Shown piece by piece: positions 49,150-58,494 of a stretch of DNA of 64,000 nt. Numbering within the stretch: position 1 is the first letter of the stretch; each line of letters opens with the position of its first letter. The notes beneath the pieces are model-generated. The model worked only from the letters and a program-made list of their open reading frames with translations, did no database searches and had not been told where the DNA came from. The position numbers and the translations under genes were made by a program. Origin of the DNA: Huiozyma naganishii CBS 8797 (Eukaryota > Ascomycota > Saccharomycetes > Saccharomycetales > Saccharomycetaceae); assembly GCF_000348985.1 (NCBI RefSeq), contig NC_035925.1:744001-808000 (forward strand), given 5' to 3'.

Positions 49150-49942
49150 GATGGGCTGGTATTTTCACAGCCTCTGCGGAGCAATTGATGCGTTTGGACC
49201 GCTGTGTGCGTGTTCCGATCCTCTTACACCGGCTGAATCCAAGCGCGACTGCACTCATAACAATAATAGTAATAATAATAATAGTTATACGCGCAACTAT
49301 TTTTCTGCCTCTATATATTTTGGGCTTTTCTGATGAGTGGTGTCGTGCTCCTAAACGGCGGTGGTGGACCAGAGAGATCCGGTCAGAGGGAAGTGGGGAG
49401 GCCTATGCACTCGTGAACGTAGTGTCTGTTGAGTTGTCGGTGTTGAGGAATGAATGGTTAACTCACACACTTCTTGCATTGATGTCTGCAAACCAGCGAC
49501 ACCGTGTTTCGCATTTCTTGTTTCTGCAAATGTGAGAGGATTCTTCCATTGTAAGACCCTCCACCTACGAGTCCCCTCGTAGCAGCAGACCTGTACATAA
49601 ACCGTAGAGTATACTGTATACGCTGGGACAGTGCCGCTACGCTCTTCCCAGGATCGTAACGGCCCCAGCCGGTTGTGCCAACACCACACGTGACACACAG
49701 TTGTTGAAGTTGCTGATAGTGCGGGGACGACCAGAAGCCACAGCTAAGTTCAGTTGCAGCGTCTCGTGCGGTGGTTGGCTGTGTGGGTTCTTGGCGGACT
49801 TCAAGGCAGTTGGACTTTGCAGTGTTATCACTGCGGCATGGTATATACGTTTTATACTTTTAGTAACACATCACTGTCCGCTACACACGCCCTGTCTCCG
49901 TCTCTTGTATAGAGAGGCGCATCGCCAAGGAAGTTTGAAATC
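49150..49942. other. Intergenic: USO1-RAD59 divergent promoter
   Basis: A 793-bp divergent region holding a short AAT/ATA-rich repeat (49258-49290) and one CACGTG E-box at 49687-49692. Frames open through it on both strands but show no homology. No gene is called. Confidence 0.55.
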
Positions 49943-50590
49943 ATGCAGAGTAATATATCGTATGCGAGCACCGCATATTCGGCCAGCTCATCGACGATAA
50001 GCATCAAAGATTTGTCTCCCGTGGAGGACTGGTCCTCGCGGCCCGTCAGTGACTGGTCTGTGCAGAAACTGGGGGTTCTACAGGGGAAGATAGAACAGTA
50101 CACTTATAAAATATACCACAACAGCAGGTACGGGAAGGTGAACCTGTCGAGAGTGATACCGGGGCATGTCCTGAGGAATTTCGCCAACGAGTGTTTCGGG
50201 TTTGACGGGTGGGAAATGGAGATACTCGATATAGAGGCGACGCAGTGTGTCAAAATACCTGCTAACACAGCGACAATTCCAGATGACGCCGGTGACACTG
50301 GTGACGGCGATGATAATTGCCAGTATATGGTGGTTGCAGAGGCATCCGTGAAGATCACACTGCAAGACGGCACAAACACCCAACGGGGCGGGATGAGTAA
50401 ATCAATAATGCAGTCCAAGGGGAACTGCTACCAAAAAGTCAAGAAAGAGGCCGTTACAGATGCATTCAAAAATGCTATGCTCAGTTTCGGAGACATCCTG
50501 GAGGAATACAACAGCAAAGTAAAACAAAACTACTACGTCGACGGCTTGTATGTCAACAAGATCAAGACAGAGTCTGATGCATCGATATGA
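49943..50590 (+). CDS. RAD59: Rad52 paralogue Rad59
   Basis: Promotes single-strand annealing and recombination alongside Rad52 in double-strand break repair. The 215-residue protein covers the Rad52/22 N-terminal fold: an IEQYTYKIYHNSRYGKVNLSR strand region, then NECFGFDGWEMEI, then the KKEAVTDAFKNAMLSFGD helix typical of the family. A poorly conserved Ser-rich N-terminus precedes it. Slightly shorter than S. cerevisiae Rad59 (238). The gene lacks the C-terminal Rad51-binding region of Rad52, which separates it from RAD52. Synteny matches YDL059C. Confidence 0.93.
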   Translation: MQSNISYASTAYSASSSTISIKDLSPVEDWSSRPVSDWSVQKLGVLQGKIEQYTYKIYHNSRYGKVNLSRVIPGHVLRNFANECFGFDGWEMEILDIEATQCVKIPANTATIPDDAGDTGDGDDNCQYMVVAEASVKITLQDGTNTQRGGMSKSIMQSKGNCYQKVKKEAVTDAFKNAMLSFGDILEEYNSKVKQNYYVDGLYVNKIKTESDASI

Positions 50591-51323
50591 CCTCCACATT
50601 GGTTCCAGGGTCCACCCGTCGCAGCAATACTAGCGGTACCTCACGAAACGTCTCACCAGAACAAACGAGTGACTGCTTAATCCACTGTAACCTCCAAACA
50701 CCACATACAACCACTTTTTTTGGATTTTTCTTATACTTAAGTACGACATACACTTTAAAAATCTCCAAAATAGGAAGTCTACGCGATTCGGAAGGTGCAA
50801 TTGTCGCAACTCAATTTCTGTCGCAGTTTTACAGATTGTGAAATTGTTCAAAATATTCGATATTAGTATACAGTAGGGCCTCTATTGGTAGCTTGGTTTT
50901 GGAGTATTGCATTCAATAACAGTACACCAAACCTAATATATTGTATGTTGATAACCTGATGAAATCAAGTGGAAGGGTAGGCAGATGTGTGGATTTATGG
51001 AGGTGGCAGGCGGCAAATATGCGTAACTCTCTCTCATTTGGATTTGTTTACAGGTCTCGTTATCACCTGTGTGTGGTGGTCGTAATGACCCTAAAATCTG
51101 TGCGACTGACCTGTGGTTGCCGCGATTGAACAGGGGTACCTTTTGCTTGACTGTGAAAATGTATTTAATGTGGAATCTCAAGAGATATATGCCCTCCGTG
51201 ACACGTTTTCGTTCTTACTTGATAAACAAACACGAAATGGTTTACTAACATTAATTTTATTTGTAATATTCTTTGTGTTGCAACACAAAGTATATCGACT
51301 CCTGTTTTTTTTCACAGATCAAT
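50591..51323. other. Intergenic: RAD59 3' flank and RPS29 promoter (TSR1 absent)
   Basis: 733 bp where S. cerevisiae has TSR1 (YDL060W, about 788 codons); nothing resembling TSR1 remains. It holds two Rap1-like sites upstream of RPS29 and a T-rich stretch beside the ATG. A GTATGT/TACTAAC pair here is considered and rejected as an intron. Confidence 0.6.
50984..51080 (-). promoter_or_regulatory. Pair of Rap1-like sites upstream of RPS29
   Basis: Sites 50984-50996 and 51068-51080 each match 11 of 13 positions of the Rap1 consensus ACACCCRYACAYM on the minus strand, in the same orientation, about 245-340 bp upstream of the RPS29 ATG. Paired Rap1 sites at this distance are typical of yeast ribosomal protein promoters. 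Confidence 0.6.
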
Positions 51324-51494
51324 ATGGCTCACGAAAACGTTTGGTTCTCCCACCCAAGAAGATTCGGTAAAGGTTCCCGCCAATGTCGTGTCTGTTCATC
51401 CCACATCGGTTTGGTCAGAAAGTACGACTTGAACATCTGTCGTCAATGCTTCAGAGAAAAGGCCAACGACATTGGTTTCCACAAGTACCGTTAA
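51324..51494 (+). CDS. RPS29B: 40S ribosomal protein S29 (uS14)
   Basis: A 56-residue zinc-ribbon protein of the small subunit head. C21-x2-C24 and C39-x2-C42 form the zinc site, and the chain runs [19 protein letters not shown] to the family-typical GFHKYR end. An upstream in-frame ATG (17 codons earlier, near 51273) is not conserved. S. cerevisiae has two copies, RPS29A and RPS29B; position between RAD59 and SYO1 identifies YDL061C. Confidence 0.97.
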   Translation: MAHENVWFSHPRRFGKGSRQCRVCSSHIGLVRKYDLNICRQCFREKANDIGFHKYR

Positions 51495-51700
51495 AATGAT
51501 TTGAGCTATGGCTCTATCACCATAGACTAATATACGTATATGTATTTTCTCTTATTACTACCGGAATCATTGTCATAAAAACTACGTATAGTTTAAAAAC
51601 TACTCAATATAAGTAATTCATTCTAAGATGGAACGGGCCAAGATGAGCTTACCCGTTTGTCCTTATACTGGACTTCTTAGATCCCTCTCTTACAGTGAAA

Positions 51701-51760
51701 AAAAATTTTTTTCTTGTCTTAATTGTAGATTTTTACATTTAAGAGAGCTCATCTCATCGC
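51701..51760 (-). promoter_or_regulatory. RRPE and full PAC element before SYO1
   Basis: The reverse complement of 51748-51760 is GCGATGAGATGAG, the full PAC consensus, 43 bp before the SYO1 ATG. AAAAATTTTT at 51701-51710 is an RRPE core. A weaker PAC-like AGATGAGCT lies at 51641-51649. This is the ribosome-biogenesis promoter pattern. Confidence 0.8.
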
Positions 51761-51802
51761 TGAAGAATAGCAATTCCACCAACGATAACGACACACGTAC
51801 AA

Positions 51803-53608
51803 ATGGGTAAGTCAAGGAAGAGAAGTAAAGCGTCAAGAAGCAGATTGAACCCGCTGGCAAAAACGCGCGACGGTAACGATTCAAGCAAGGATGCCAACCT
51901 GATCAACACGAAAATTCAACCGCTGTTGAAGAATCTTCAAAGTTCTGTCCCTAACGACAGGAGCATGGCGCTGAGCTCTATCAGTGTTTTGTGCGAGGAT
52001 CCACATATGAGGTTTTTGCTTTTGAAGGAGAAATTAGTGCAAACAGTTTCGACCACATTGATCAACGATAGTAACACTGATATAGTCATCGAGTCCCTTG
52101 GACTTTTGAGGAATCTAGTGCTCGAAGAAGGATACGATGTCGCCATCCATCTGTGGAGGATAGATATCTGGAGCAACATCCAGAATGGGGCAGAACAGAC
52201 TCTGAAGTCCCTGAATGCGATGATCGAGGGGAGGGATAAAGTCGAGAAGCAATCGAGGAGGTTGCTGTTCGAGTATGCGGACAACCTGATCTCGTTGGTG
52301 GTTGCGCTAACAAATGCATCTGACGATATTTTAGAAGAAGTGTTGAACGGTGAGAAACTGGATGTGCTTTTGATCGTCATCTCCAAATTCATCGAGTACG
52401 GGTTTTCTGACTTACCGACCTACCTACAAAATAGCATATTGGATTTCATCTACGATTTCAGCTCTGAATCGTTTGAATTCGTCGATAAAATAGTCGAGGC
52501 AGAGACCATATGGCAGTTGATCAGAGATCTTGTGCCTGACCTGGCGTCGTCCAACGAATTGACTATAATCCTCTTGCAAGGTATCCGCCTTCAATTCTTG
52601 GACGCCGTTTCGGAAGAGGAGCTTACGGGTGCAAAATGTTCCGAGATCATAGGGAACATTTTAGCCGCAACGTTGCGTATAGATCTAGACTCCATGAAAC
52701 AAACGTTGAGTAACGTTGTGAACAAGGACACTACGGAACTCGACACCTCGAAACTGAAAGATTTTGCGAAGCAGAAGCAGTTGGCCATGATGCAATACCA
52801 GGCGCTTGAAACTGCGCTTGACATTCTGACGGGTGTCATCGAGATCATTGCCTCGTCTCAGATCGATTTCAATGACCACCTGATGCAATTGCTGATGACG
52901 CAGGTCCCCGCACATCTGAGAGTTTCATATGAGGAGTTCCCGGACAGGACATTAATCGCTTGGAATAACCTGCTGTGGCTCTACATCACGATAAACTGCG
53001 ACGTCGATCTACAACAACTGCGCGATCTGTGGTCGCTCGTGCATAACGGTGCATCCGTGGATGCCACCGAGGCGGTGCTCTTGGGGAAAATGAGTGTTGT
53101 GTGGGCGATCTTGAAGCTGTGCGGTGTGCAAGGTCACATATCGCTGCTACGAGAGTTGCAAGTGTGGGACAACACATCGTTTGGGCAGAGTGTCATTGCG
53201 GAATTTGGCAAGTCCAAAGATATCGGATTCCAGCGGAAATGCTGCGGTGCGCTGACGTGTGTGGCCTCATACCAGGGCCAGTCCGAGCAGTGCAACAAGT
53301 TCGTCGGCGATTTTTTTTCGAGACGCTTAGTGGTGGGCAATCCGAGCCCGCTCCTGAGCTTCTTATTGACATGGTCGAAGCTCTGTTTGAGATATACGCG
53401 GATTCAAGTTACGACTACGACGCGGCGGTATTTGTCGGCGGGTCAGTATGCGGAGAGGCTGGCCAACACGGTTGTCCCGCACTTGAGATCCGTGTTCAAG
53501 ATGGTGGACAAGAACAAAACCCCGGAGTTGAAGGAGCGGTGCACGGCGTGTTTGGACACGCTACAAAGGTTCATCGAGTACAAAGTCAACGAGGCCGCAT
53601 CGAAATGA
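51803..53608 (+). CDS. SYO1: Symportin Syo1, ribosomal protein import chaperone
   Basis: Carries uL18 (Rpl5) and uL5 (Rpl11) together into the nucleus and helps assemble the 5S RNP. The 601-residue protein (620 in yeast) opens with a basic NLS-like MGKSRKRSKASRSRLNPL. ARM/HEAT-type alpha-solenoid repeats follow for most of the chain, with an acidic loop region before residue 330. The PAC/RRPE promoter agrees with this role. Position beside RPS29 matches YDL063C. The gene ends about 140 bp before the UBC9 stop in a convergent arrangement. Confidence 0.93.
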   Translation: MGKSRKRSKASRSRLNPLAKTRDGNDSSKDANLINTKIQPLLKNLQSSVPNDRSMALSSISVLCEDPHMRFLLLKEKLVQTVSTTLINDSNTDIVIESLGLLRNLVLEEGYDVAIHLWRIDIWSNIQNGAEQTLKSLNAMIEGRDKVEKQSRRLLFEYADNLISLVVALTNASDDILEEVLNGEKLDVLLIVISKFIEYGFSDLPTYLQNSILDFIYDFSSESFEFVDKIVEAETIWQLIRDLVPDLASSNELTIILLQGIRLQFLDAVSEEELTGAKCSEIIGNILAATLRIDLDSMKQTLSNVVNKDTTELDTSKLKDFAKQKQLAMMQYQALETALDILTGVIEIIASSQIDFNDHLMQLLMTQVPAHLRVSYEEFPDRTLIAWNNLLWLYITINCDVDLQQLRDLWSLVHNGASVDATEAVLLGKMSVVWAILKLCGVQGHISLLRELQVWDNTSFGQSVIAEFGKSKDIGFQRKCCGALTCVASYQGQSEQCNKFVGDFFSRRLVVGNPSPLLSFLLTWSKLCLRYTRIQVTTTTRRYLSAGQYAERLANTVVPHLRSVFKMVDKNKTPELKERCTACLDTLQRFIEYKVNEAASK

Positions 53609-53746
53609 TTCATCCATTGACAGAGAGACCGCTTTTCCTCTTAGTATATAGGTAAATGTATATAACGAGAGTGTGAAGTGTTGGAAAGATATACGTACAA
53701 TTGCGGCCCGCCTGGGAGGGGACCCTGCAAAGCCAGTTTCACGGTG

Positions 53747-54220
53747 TCACTTGGTGTACTGCTTAGCCTGTATCACCACTTTCTTCTCGTACTCTGCTTT
53801 ATTTCTGGAGAAGGCCCTCCACGCTGGCTCCTGTGCCGGTGAGTTCGGGTTCGGAGAGTCCAAAAGGTCCTGTATGCCGAGGCAGATCTGTTTCAAAGTG
53901 ATCGCAGGTCTCCAGTCCTGGTCCTCGTTAAGGATGCTGAGGCAGATGGTGCCGCTCGGGTACACGTTCGGATGGTAGAAGTTCGCGGGCAGCTTCACTT
54001 TGGGCGGTTTGGACGGGTACTCATCCGGGTACTCTATTGTGAGTGGGTACAGCCCGTCCGCCCAGAGCGTGCCCTGCTTCCCTGGTATCCCTGCCTCCCA
54101 TCTTTGCAGGTCCATGGTCCCGTCTGGTTTCCGCGTTGGCTTAGCGAAGAACCCGAAGGGATGGTCCTTGCGCCATTTCTTACGTTCTTCCTGGAGACGT
54201 TGTAAACACAGACTGCTCAT
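53747..54220 (-). CDS. UBC9: SUMO-conjugating enzyme Ubc9
   Basis: The E2 that transfers SUMO (Smt3) to target lysines. The 157-residue protein equals the yeast length. The catalytic Cys93 sits in [11 protein letters not shown] with the preceding HPN at 83-85, and the basic N-terminal helix ([14 protein letters not shown]) that binds SUMO is conserved. The reading frame is uninterrupted from [11 protein letters not shown]. cerevisiae UBC9 carries an intron near its 5' end, which is absent here. Synteny matches YDL064W. Confidence 0.97.
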   Translation of the reverse strand: MSSLCLQRLQEERKKWRKDHPFGFFAKPTRKPDGTMDLQRWEAGIPGKQGTLWADGLYPLTIEYPDEYPSKPPKVKLPANFYHPNVYPSGTICLSILNEDQDWRPAITLKQICLGIQDLLDSPNPNSPAQEPAWRAFSRNKAEYEKKVVIQAKQYTK

Positions 54221-54411
54221 TTGTGGTGAGAGAGAGAGAGAGCGATGCGTTGTTATATGCTATGACTAAACTACCAACGTCAAACGTCTTGGTGATATTG
54301 CAATATTATAAATAATAATTATACTAGATAAATTTGATGTAAAGTCAGAGGGCGATACGATGGGAGGGCGGAATTCAATAGAGCAGGAACTGGTGTTTAG
54401 AACTGGGGAGG

Positions 54412-55353
54412 ATGTCTGATGGGGAGTATGATGATCTGGACGCACTGTTAGATGACGAGGAGGAGCAAGTGGAGGAGGTCCCCGTTTCTGTAGACGGAGT
54501 ATCTGCAAGTGCCACGGCGGCTCCCTTGGCGGTCGAGGAAAACGCACCTGCCGGCGATACTGGTGGCGACGCCAAGACGATAGAGGGTCTACGGGAGGAG
54601 TTCACGAACCTGATGTCCGGTGGTGATGGTCAAGAGCAGGCGACACGCGATTTCGACACTGTCATGGATTCGTTGAAGGCCGCATCTGCTGGCGGCGCTG
54701 TGCGCGGGGAAGGGTCTGTCAGCAAAGATTCAGTGGGCACTGGGTTCCAGGATATAGTGGCGGACACGCTAGATAAATTGAAAAAGAGCGGGGATGCTGC
54801 TCCACAATCACAACCAAAATCACAACCACCACAACCACCACAGGGCGAGGGGAACCCAGACGACGTGCTGTCGCAGTTGCTTAGCCAGTTGGTGGACGGG
54901 TCCGGCCCCGCGGAGCTCGGGGAGGACGGGATGGACGGTGCAATCTGGGGGATCTTGAATCAGATGTCGTCTCGGGAGGTCTTGTACGAGCCGATGCGGG
55001 AGATGCAGGCTGATTTTGTGCGGTGGTTTGATGAGCACGGCGAGGAGCCCGAGCATGCGGAGAAGATAGAGACGTACAAGAAGCAGCGCGCACTTGTGGA
55101 CGAGCTTGTGGCCGTGTATGACAGCCCTGGGTACACGAACGAGCTTTGCCGTGACCGCGTGACGGATCTTCTTGACGAATTAGAGCAATTGGGGGACTCC
55201 CCAGTGTCCCGCCCGCAGGGGGGTGGTATCGGTAGCGGTGGCGGCGGTGGCCCTGATGACGACGACATAGCGAAACTGCTTGAGATCGACGGCGACGACG
55301 CGAACTTGGGGGACCTGGACAAGGAACTGGCGGATACTTGCAAGCAGCAGTGA
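54412..55353 (+). CDS. PEX19: Peroxisomal membrane protein receptor Pex19
   Basis: A cytosolic chaperone and import receptor for peroxisomal membrane proteins, docking on Pex3. The 313-residue protein has an acidic N-terminus (EYDDLDALLDDEEEQ) with the Pex3-binding helix and a Gln/Pro linker near 138-152. The conserved C-terminal mPTS-binding helical domain spans about 165-260. It ends in CKQQ, a farnesylation box identical to that of yeast Pex19. The 191-bp region to UBC9 is a divergent promoter. Synteny matches YDL065C. Confidence 0.95.
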   Translation: MSDGEYDDLDALLDDEEEQVEEVPVSVDGVSASATAAPLAVEENAPAGDTGGDAKTIEGLREEFTNLMSGGDGQEQATRDFDTVMDSLKAASAGGAVRGEGSVSKDSVGTGFQDIVADTLDKLKKSGDAAPQSQPKSQPPQPPQGEGNPDDVLSQLLSQLVDGSGPAELGEDGMDGAIWGILNQMSSREVLYEPMREMQADFVRWFDEHGEEPEHAEKIETYKKQRALVDELVAVYDSPGYTNELCRDRVTDLLDELEQLGDSPVSRPQGGGIGSGGGGGPDDDDIAKLLEIDGDDANLGDLDKELADTCKQQ

Positions 55354-55413
55354 TCCACTGTACGTAAAAAGAAGAAAGGGTCTATCTATATAGGCTTTAT
55401 CTATTCTATGAAA

Positions 55414-56700
55414 TCAGTTTAGAGATTTGATCTGTTGGGTGAGTCTATCCTCGACGGCTTGTAGGAACTCGTTCGTGTTAACGTACGACGCGCGGTCAGT
55501 CTTCCCCAGAGTTGCCGCTAAGTCCTTAGTCATCTTCCCATCCTCTTGGACCGTGTTTAGCGTTGCTGACTCGAGGATGTTTGCGAATCTGACGACGTCT
55601 GGTGTGCCGTCAAGTTCCCCCCGTTTTGCGATTCCTCTAGTCCAAGCGAAGATGGACGCGATCGGGTTCGTCGAAGTCTCCTCACCACGTTGGTACTTCC
55701 TGTAATGTCTTGTGACAGTCCCGTGGGCAGCCTCACTCTCGAAAGTCTTCCCATCTGGAGTGACTAGCACTGAGGTCATGAGTCCCAGGGATCCGAACCC
55801 CTGAGCGACGATGTCGGACTGTACGTCCCCGTCGTAGTTTTTGAGGGCCATGATGAACCCGCCCTTGGACTTGATCATCTGTGCGACCATATCGTCGATA
55901 AGACGGTGTTGGTACTGGATACCCGATTCCTCAAACTGTTGTTTGTACTCCGCGTCGAAGATCTCTTGGAAGAGATCTTTGAAGCGACCGTCGTACCGTT
56001 TTAGGATGGTGTTCTTTGTGGACAGGAACAAGTCAAGTTTCTTGGACAGAGCCAGTTTGAAACTAGCGTGTGCAAACCCACGGATACTCTCGTCCGTGTT
56101 GTACATTGCAAGACCGACACCACCACCGTTCGCAAACTTGTACACCTCGTGCTTGTGCTGTTCCCCCGTGACACCGTTCGTGAACACAAGCTCCAACGTA
56201 CCACCCTCTTGTGGGACCGTGATATCTGTGGCACGGTACTGATCCCCAAAGGCGTGTCTCCCAATAACAATTGGTTTCTCCCACCGGGGCACCAACCGAG
56301 GGATCCTTGGGATTACAATTGGCTCTCTGAACACAGTACCGCCCAGGATATTCCTGATTGTCCCATTGGGCGACCTCCACATCTGTTTCAACCCAAACTC
56401 GGCAACACGCTGTTCATCTGGTGTGATCGTGGCGCACTTGACACCAACACCGAACTTCTGAATCGCACGAGCAGCGTCCCCCGTGATTTTGTCCCCAGTA
56501 CGGTCCCTCTCCTTGATCCCCAGATCGTAGTACTCCAGGGGCACATCCACAAAGGGCAGCACGAGCCGTGTCTTGATCTGCTCCCAGATCACACGAGTCA
56601 TCTCATCCCCGTCCAGCTCAACGAGCGGCGTCCGCACTTTCACCCGAGCACCAGCACCAGAATACAACCTCCTACCGCACACACTCACACCACGAAGCAT
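55414..56700 (-). CDS. IDP1: Mitochondrial NADP-dependent isocitrate dehydrogenase
   Basis: Oxidatively decarboxylates isocitrate to 2-oxoglutarate with NADP+ in the mitochondrial matrix. The 428-residue protein (also 428 in yeast) starts with an Arg-rich presequence ([15 protein letters not shown]), then the catalytic core from [17 protein letters not shown]. The substrate-binding SPNGTIRN and the dimer-type clasp region are present. It ends LTQQIKSLN without a peroxisomal SKL/CKL signal, which separates it from Idp3. Divergent from COX9. Confidence 0.96.
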   Translation of the reverse strand: MLRGVSVCGRRLYSGAGARVKVRTPLVELDGDEMTRVIWEQIKTRLVLPFVDVPLEYYDLGIKERDRTGDKITGDAARAIQKFGVGVKCATITPDEQRVAEFGLKQMWRSPNGTIRNILGGTVFREPIVIPRIPRLVPRWEKPIVIGRHAFGDQYRATDITVPQEGGTLELVFTNGVTGEQHKHEVYKFANGGGVGLAMYNTDESIRGFAHASFKLALSKKLDLFLSTKNTILKRYDGRFKDLFQEIFDAEYKQQFEESGIQYQHRLIDDMVAQMIKSKGGFIMALKNYDGDVQSDIVAQGFGSLGLMTSVLVTPDGKTFESEAAHGTVTRHYRKYQRGEETSTNPIASIFAWTRGIAKRGELDGTPDVVRFANILESATLNTVQEDGKMTKDLAATLGKTDRASYVNTNEFLQAVEDRLTQQIKSLN

Positions 56701-56920
56701 CCTTGGCCCTCTACAACGCCCCCAATGCCTTCATCAATCAACATCAACAGCGTCGTCGTCTTCTTCAAACAGTTGCAAGGACTCACTGCTTCTTCCCAAT
56801 TCTCGTCTCTGATTGGCCAGTCGATTTTCGCAGTTCTCTATTTAAACGAAGAGGAAGTCGCTGTTGCCTCGAAGGCTGTTCTTGCTTCCTGTTTCCAGTC
56901 GTTGGTCCGCTGCACCAACA
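56701..56920. promoter_or_regulatory. IDP1-COX9 shared promoter with CCAAT box
   Basis: A compact 220-bp divergent promoter between two mitochondrial genes. TGATTGG at 56810-56816 (CCAATCA on the minus strand) fits the Hap2/3/4/5 site, and a second CCAAT lies near 56796. Joint respiratory control is plausible but inferred from motif and gene function only. Confidence 0.5.
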
Positions 56921-57097
56921 ATGGCTATTGCTCCGATTACAGGGACGCTGAGGAAGAGAGTGCTCATCGATATCGTCACCGGGTTCACACTCGGCGGCGC
57001 AATGGCGTCGTGGTGGTGGTGGGGGTACCACAAGAAAATAGTATTTAAGAGGGAACAGTTCTACCACGACTTGGCAGAGGCCAAGAGAGGTGTTTGA
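56921..57097 (+). CDS. COX9: Cytochrome c oxidase subunit VIIa (Cox9)
   Basis: A 58-residue single-span subunit of complex IV in the mitochondrial inner membrane (59 in yeast). It opens MAIAPITGTLRKRV, has one membrane segment at about 15-35 (with ASWWWWGYH) and a basic/acidic intermembrane tail. The frame continues upstream without ATG homology, so the ATG at 56921 is used. Synteny matches YDL067C. Confidence 0.93.
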   Translation: MAIAPITGTLRKRVLIDIVTGFTLGGAMASWWWWGYHKKIVFKREQFYHDLAEAKRGV

Positions 57098-57140
57098 TTC
57101 TGTGTAGCTTTTGTGTAACGTAACGTCTATATTCTGCGGG

Positions 57141-57571
57141 ATGTTGAGAGTTCGAGGGGTGCAGTGTGCGAAGTTGTGGCAGGTCGTGGCGGGGCGGAAG
57201 TGGCCAGTGAGTTGATCGTTGGGGACGGAGTCGTGGACTCCGTTCCTGCCACTACGTCTTACCGTCTCGGTCTCCGATGCTTCGTGCATGCGCTTCACAA
57301 ACGACGGATGCTCGCGTTTGCGAGGTCCGCTGCAGATGTGAACGGGTACGATTTCGAGTGTTGGGATAAAGGTGCGAAAGTGGAACAGGTGAAAGTAGTC
57401 GTGGGGCGTGCTGTGAGGAGGTTGGGGCTAGTAGGGATAGCAAGATTGGGGATGCCGAGTGCGGAGGTGCCGTTGAGGGTGCAAGTCGCGTTGGATACGA
57501 GGTGTGTGATTCGGTTGGTCGGCGAGTGGTATTGTCGTGGTGCTGTCGTGTTGGATGAACTGATACGCTAG
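57141..57571 (+). pseudogene. Probable frameshifted mitochondrial-type gene at the CBS1 position
   Basis: An ATG at 57141 opens a presequence-like frame (MLRVRGVQCAKLWQVVAGR) that stops after 24 codons. A second frame, open without an ATG start from 57119, runs to 57571 with about 135 coding-like residues rich in Val, Arg and Gly. The two frames differ by a single base around the GGGG at 57191-57194. Read as one unit they would span about 143 residues. In S. cerevisiae the gene here, between COX9 and YET3, is CBS1 (YDL069C, 229 residues), but I could not confirm homology. It may be a decaying gene, a sequencing error, or a chance frame. Confidence 0.35.
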
Positions 57572-57965
57572 CTTGACTGTACAGATTTACAGAGACTGCA
57601 TCACCCCAAGTTTAGTTTACTTCACTCTTATATACCTTAGAATATACGACCAGCATATAAGTCTTTGTCATCTTAACAACTGAATCAGTGAGAGACTCCG
57701 CTGTACCCGCTTCTCTGTCAACGATGCTTGCGTAATGTCAAGCTGTTCCTCCTCGCATTCTCTGAAACAGTCTACAAACCACTGAACTCTCCATGAGCTG
57801 TCAAGCAAAGAACATCGATCGACAAAGTGCACTGGTTCATCCCCTCCATCTTCGTTTCTAACTAAAAAAAACGTATATATAAAATGAATGCAAAGAGGGG
57901 ACGTTGCCAACTGTTGCAGCTACAGAACAGCAGGCCACACTACAAATACAACACACGCACACCAT
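57572..57965. other. Intergenic: YET3 promoter (BDF2 absent)
   Basis: 394 bp with TATA-like TATATAAAA at 57875-57883. S. cerevisiae has BDF2 (YDL070W) in this interval; no bromodomain remnant is visible. A minus-strand frame at 57668-57910 has no ATG and no homology. Confidence 0.55.
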
Positions 57966-58463
57966 ATGTCGCTGTACTACTCGCTTATCTTTGTGATTCT
58001 CGTCATAGAGATCTCCATGTTCTCGCTGCTGGCCATGCCCATCCCTACGAAGTTCAGGAAACCACTCACGTACGTTCTGATCAAACCCTTCCGGTACAAT
58101 ACGGTCACGCTGTCCGCAAAGTGCGTCATTGCGTTTATCCTGCTCCTCTTCCTGGACTCCATCAACAAAGTCTACAACATAGACACGAGAGAACTAAGCG
58201 GGCCAGGCGGGATCATCAACCCGGCAGAGAAGATAGAGGTGTACTCCAGGAAGTTCCTCCAGCAGCGGAACATGTACCTCACGGGTATCACCCTCTTCCT
58301 CACATTTGTCGTCGTTAGAACGTTTGCACTTGTGCAGGAATTGATAGACCTCAAACAGGTTTACAGAGCGGATGCGCAAACCCCAGCGCAACTTAAGGCC
58401 AGGATCGCCGATGCGGAGAAACAGATCAAAGCAGCGAAGGAGAGAGCCGCAGCACTGGATTGA
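57966..58463 (+). CDS. YET3: BAP31-like ER membrane protein Yet3
   Basis: An ER protein of the BAP31/BCAP31 family; S. cerevisiae Yet3 forms a complex with Yet1 and associates with the translocon and with Scs2/Opi1. The 165-residue product has three membrane segments (about 5-25, 43-62 and 102-125), a conserved SRKFLQQRNMYLTGITLFLTF block, and a short C-terminal coiled coil. The frame has an earlier ATG at 57888, but homology begins at 57966 (MSLYYSLIFVILVIEI). The C-terminal cytosolic tail is about 40 residues shorter than in S. cerevisiae (203). Synteny matches YDL072C. Confidence 0.92.
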   Translation: MSLYYSLIFVILVIEISMFSLLAMPIPTKFRKPLTYVLIKPFRYNTVTLSAKCVIAFILLLFLDSINKVYNIDTRELSGPGGIINPAEKIEVYSRKFLQQRNMYLTGITLFLTFVVVRTFALVQELIDLKQVYRADAQTPAQLKARIADAEKQIKAAKERAAALD

Positions 58464-58494
58464 AACGGGTGATTGGACTACTAGCCTCTTGCGC

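Noticed and set aside
49687..49694. CACGTGAC as centromere CDEI in the USO1-RAD59 promoter
   Set aside because: Flanks are GC-rich and there is no CDEIII.
50943..51317. Possible 5'UTR intron of RPS29: GTATGT at 50943, TACTAAC at 51243, CAG ending at 51317
   Set aside because: Two Rap1-like promoter sites (50984-50996, 51068-51080) lie inside it, so transcription should start downstream of the would-be donor. The branch-to-acceptor distance (68 nt) is also long, and S. cerevisiae RPS29 genes are intronless as I recall. Splice-junction reads would reverse this.
57668..57910. Minus-strand 80-codon frame as a BDF2 relic
   Set aside because: No ATG and no bromodomain-like residues.
57888..57965. 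Upstream in-frame ATG extending YET3 by 26 residues
   Set aside because: The extension is polar, lacks homology and would precede the conserved N-terminal membrane segment that starts at MSLYY.
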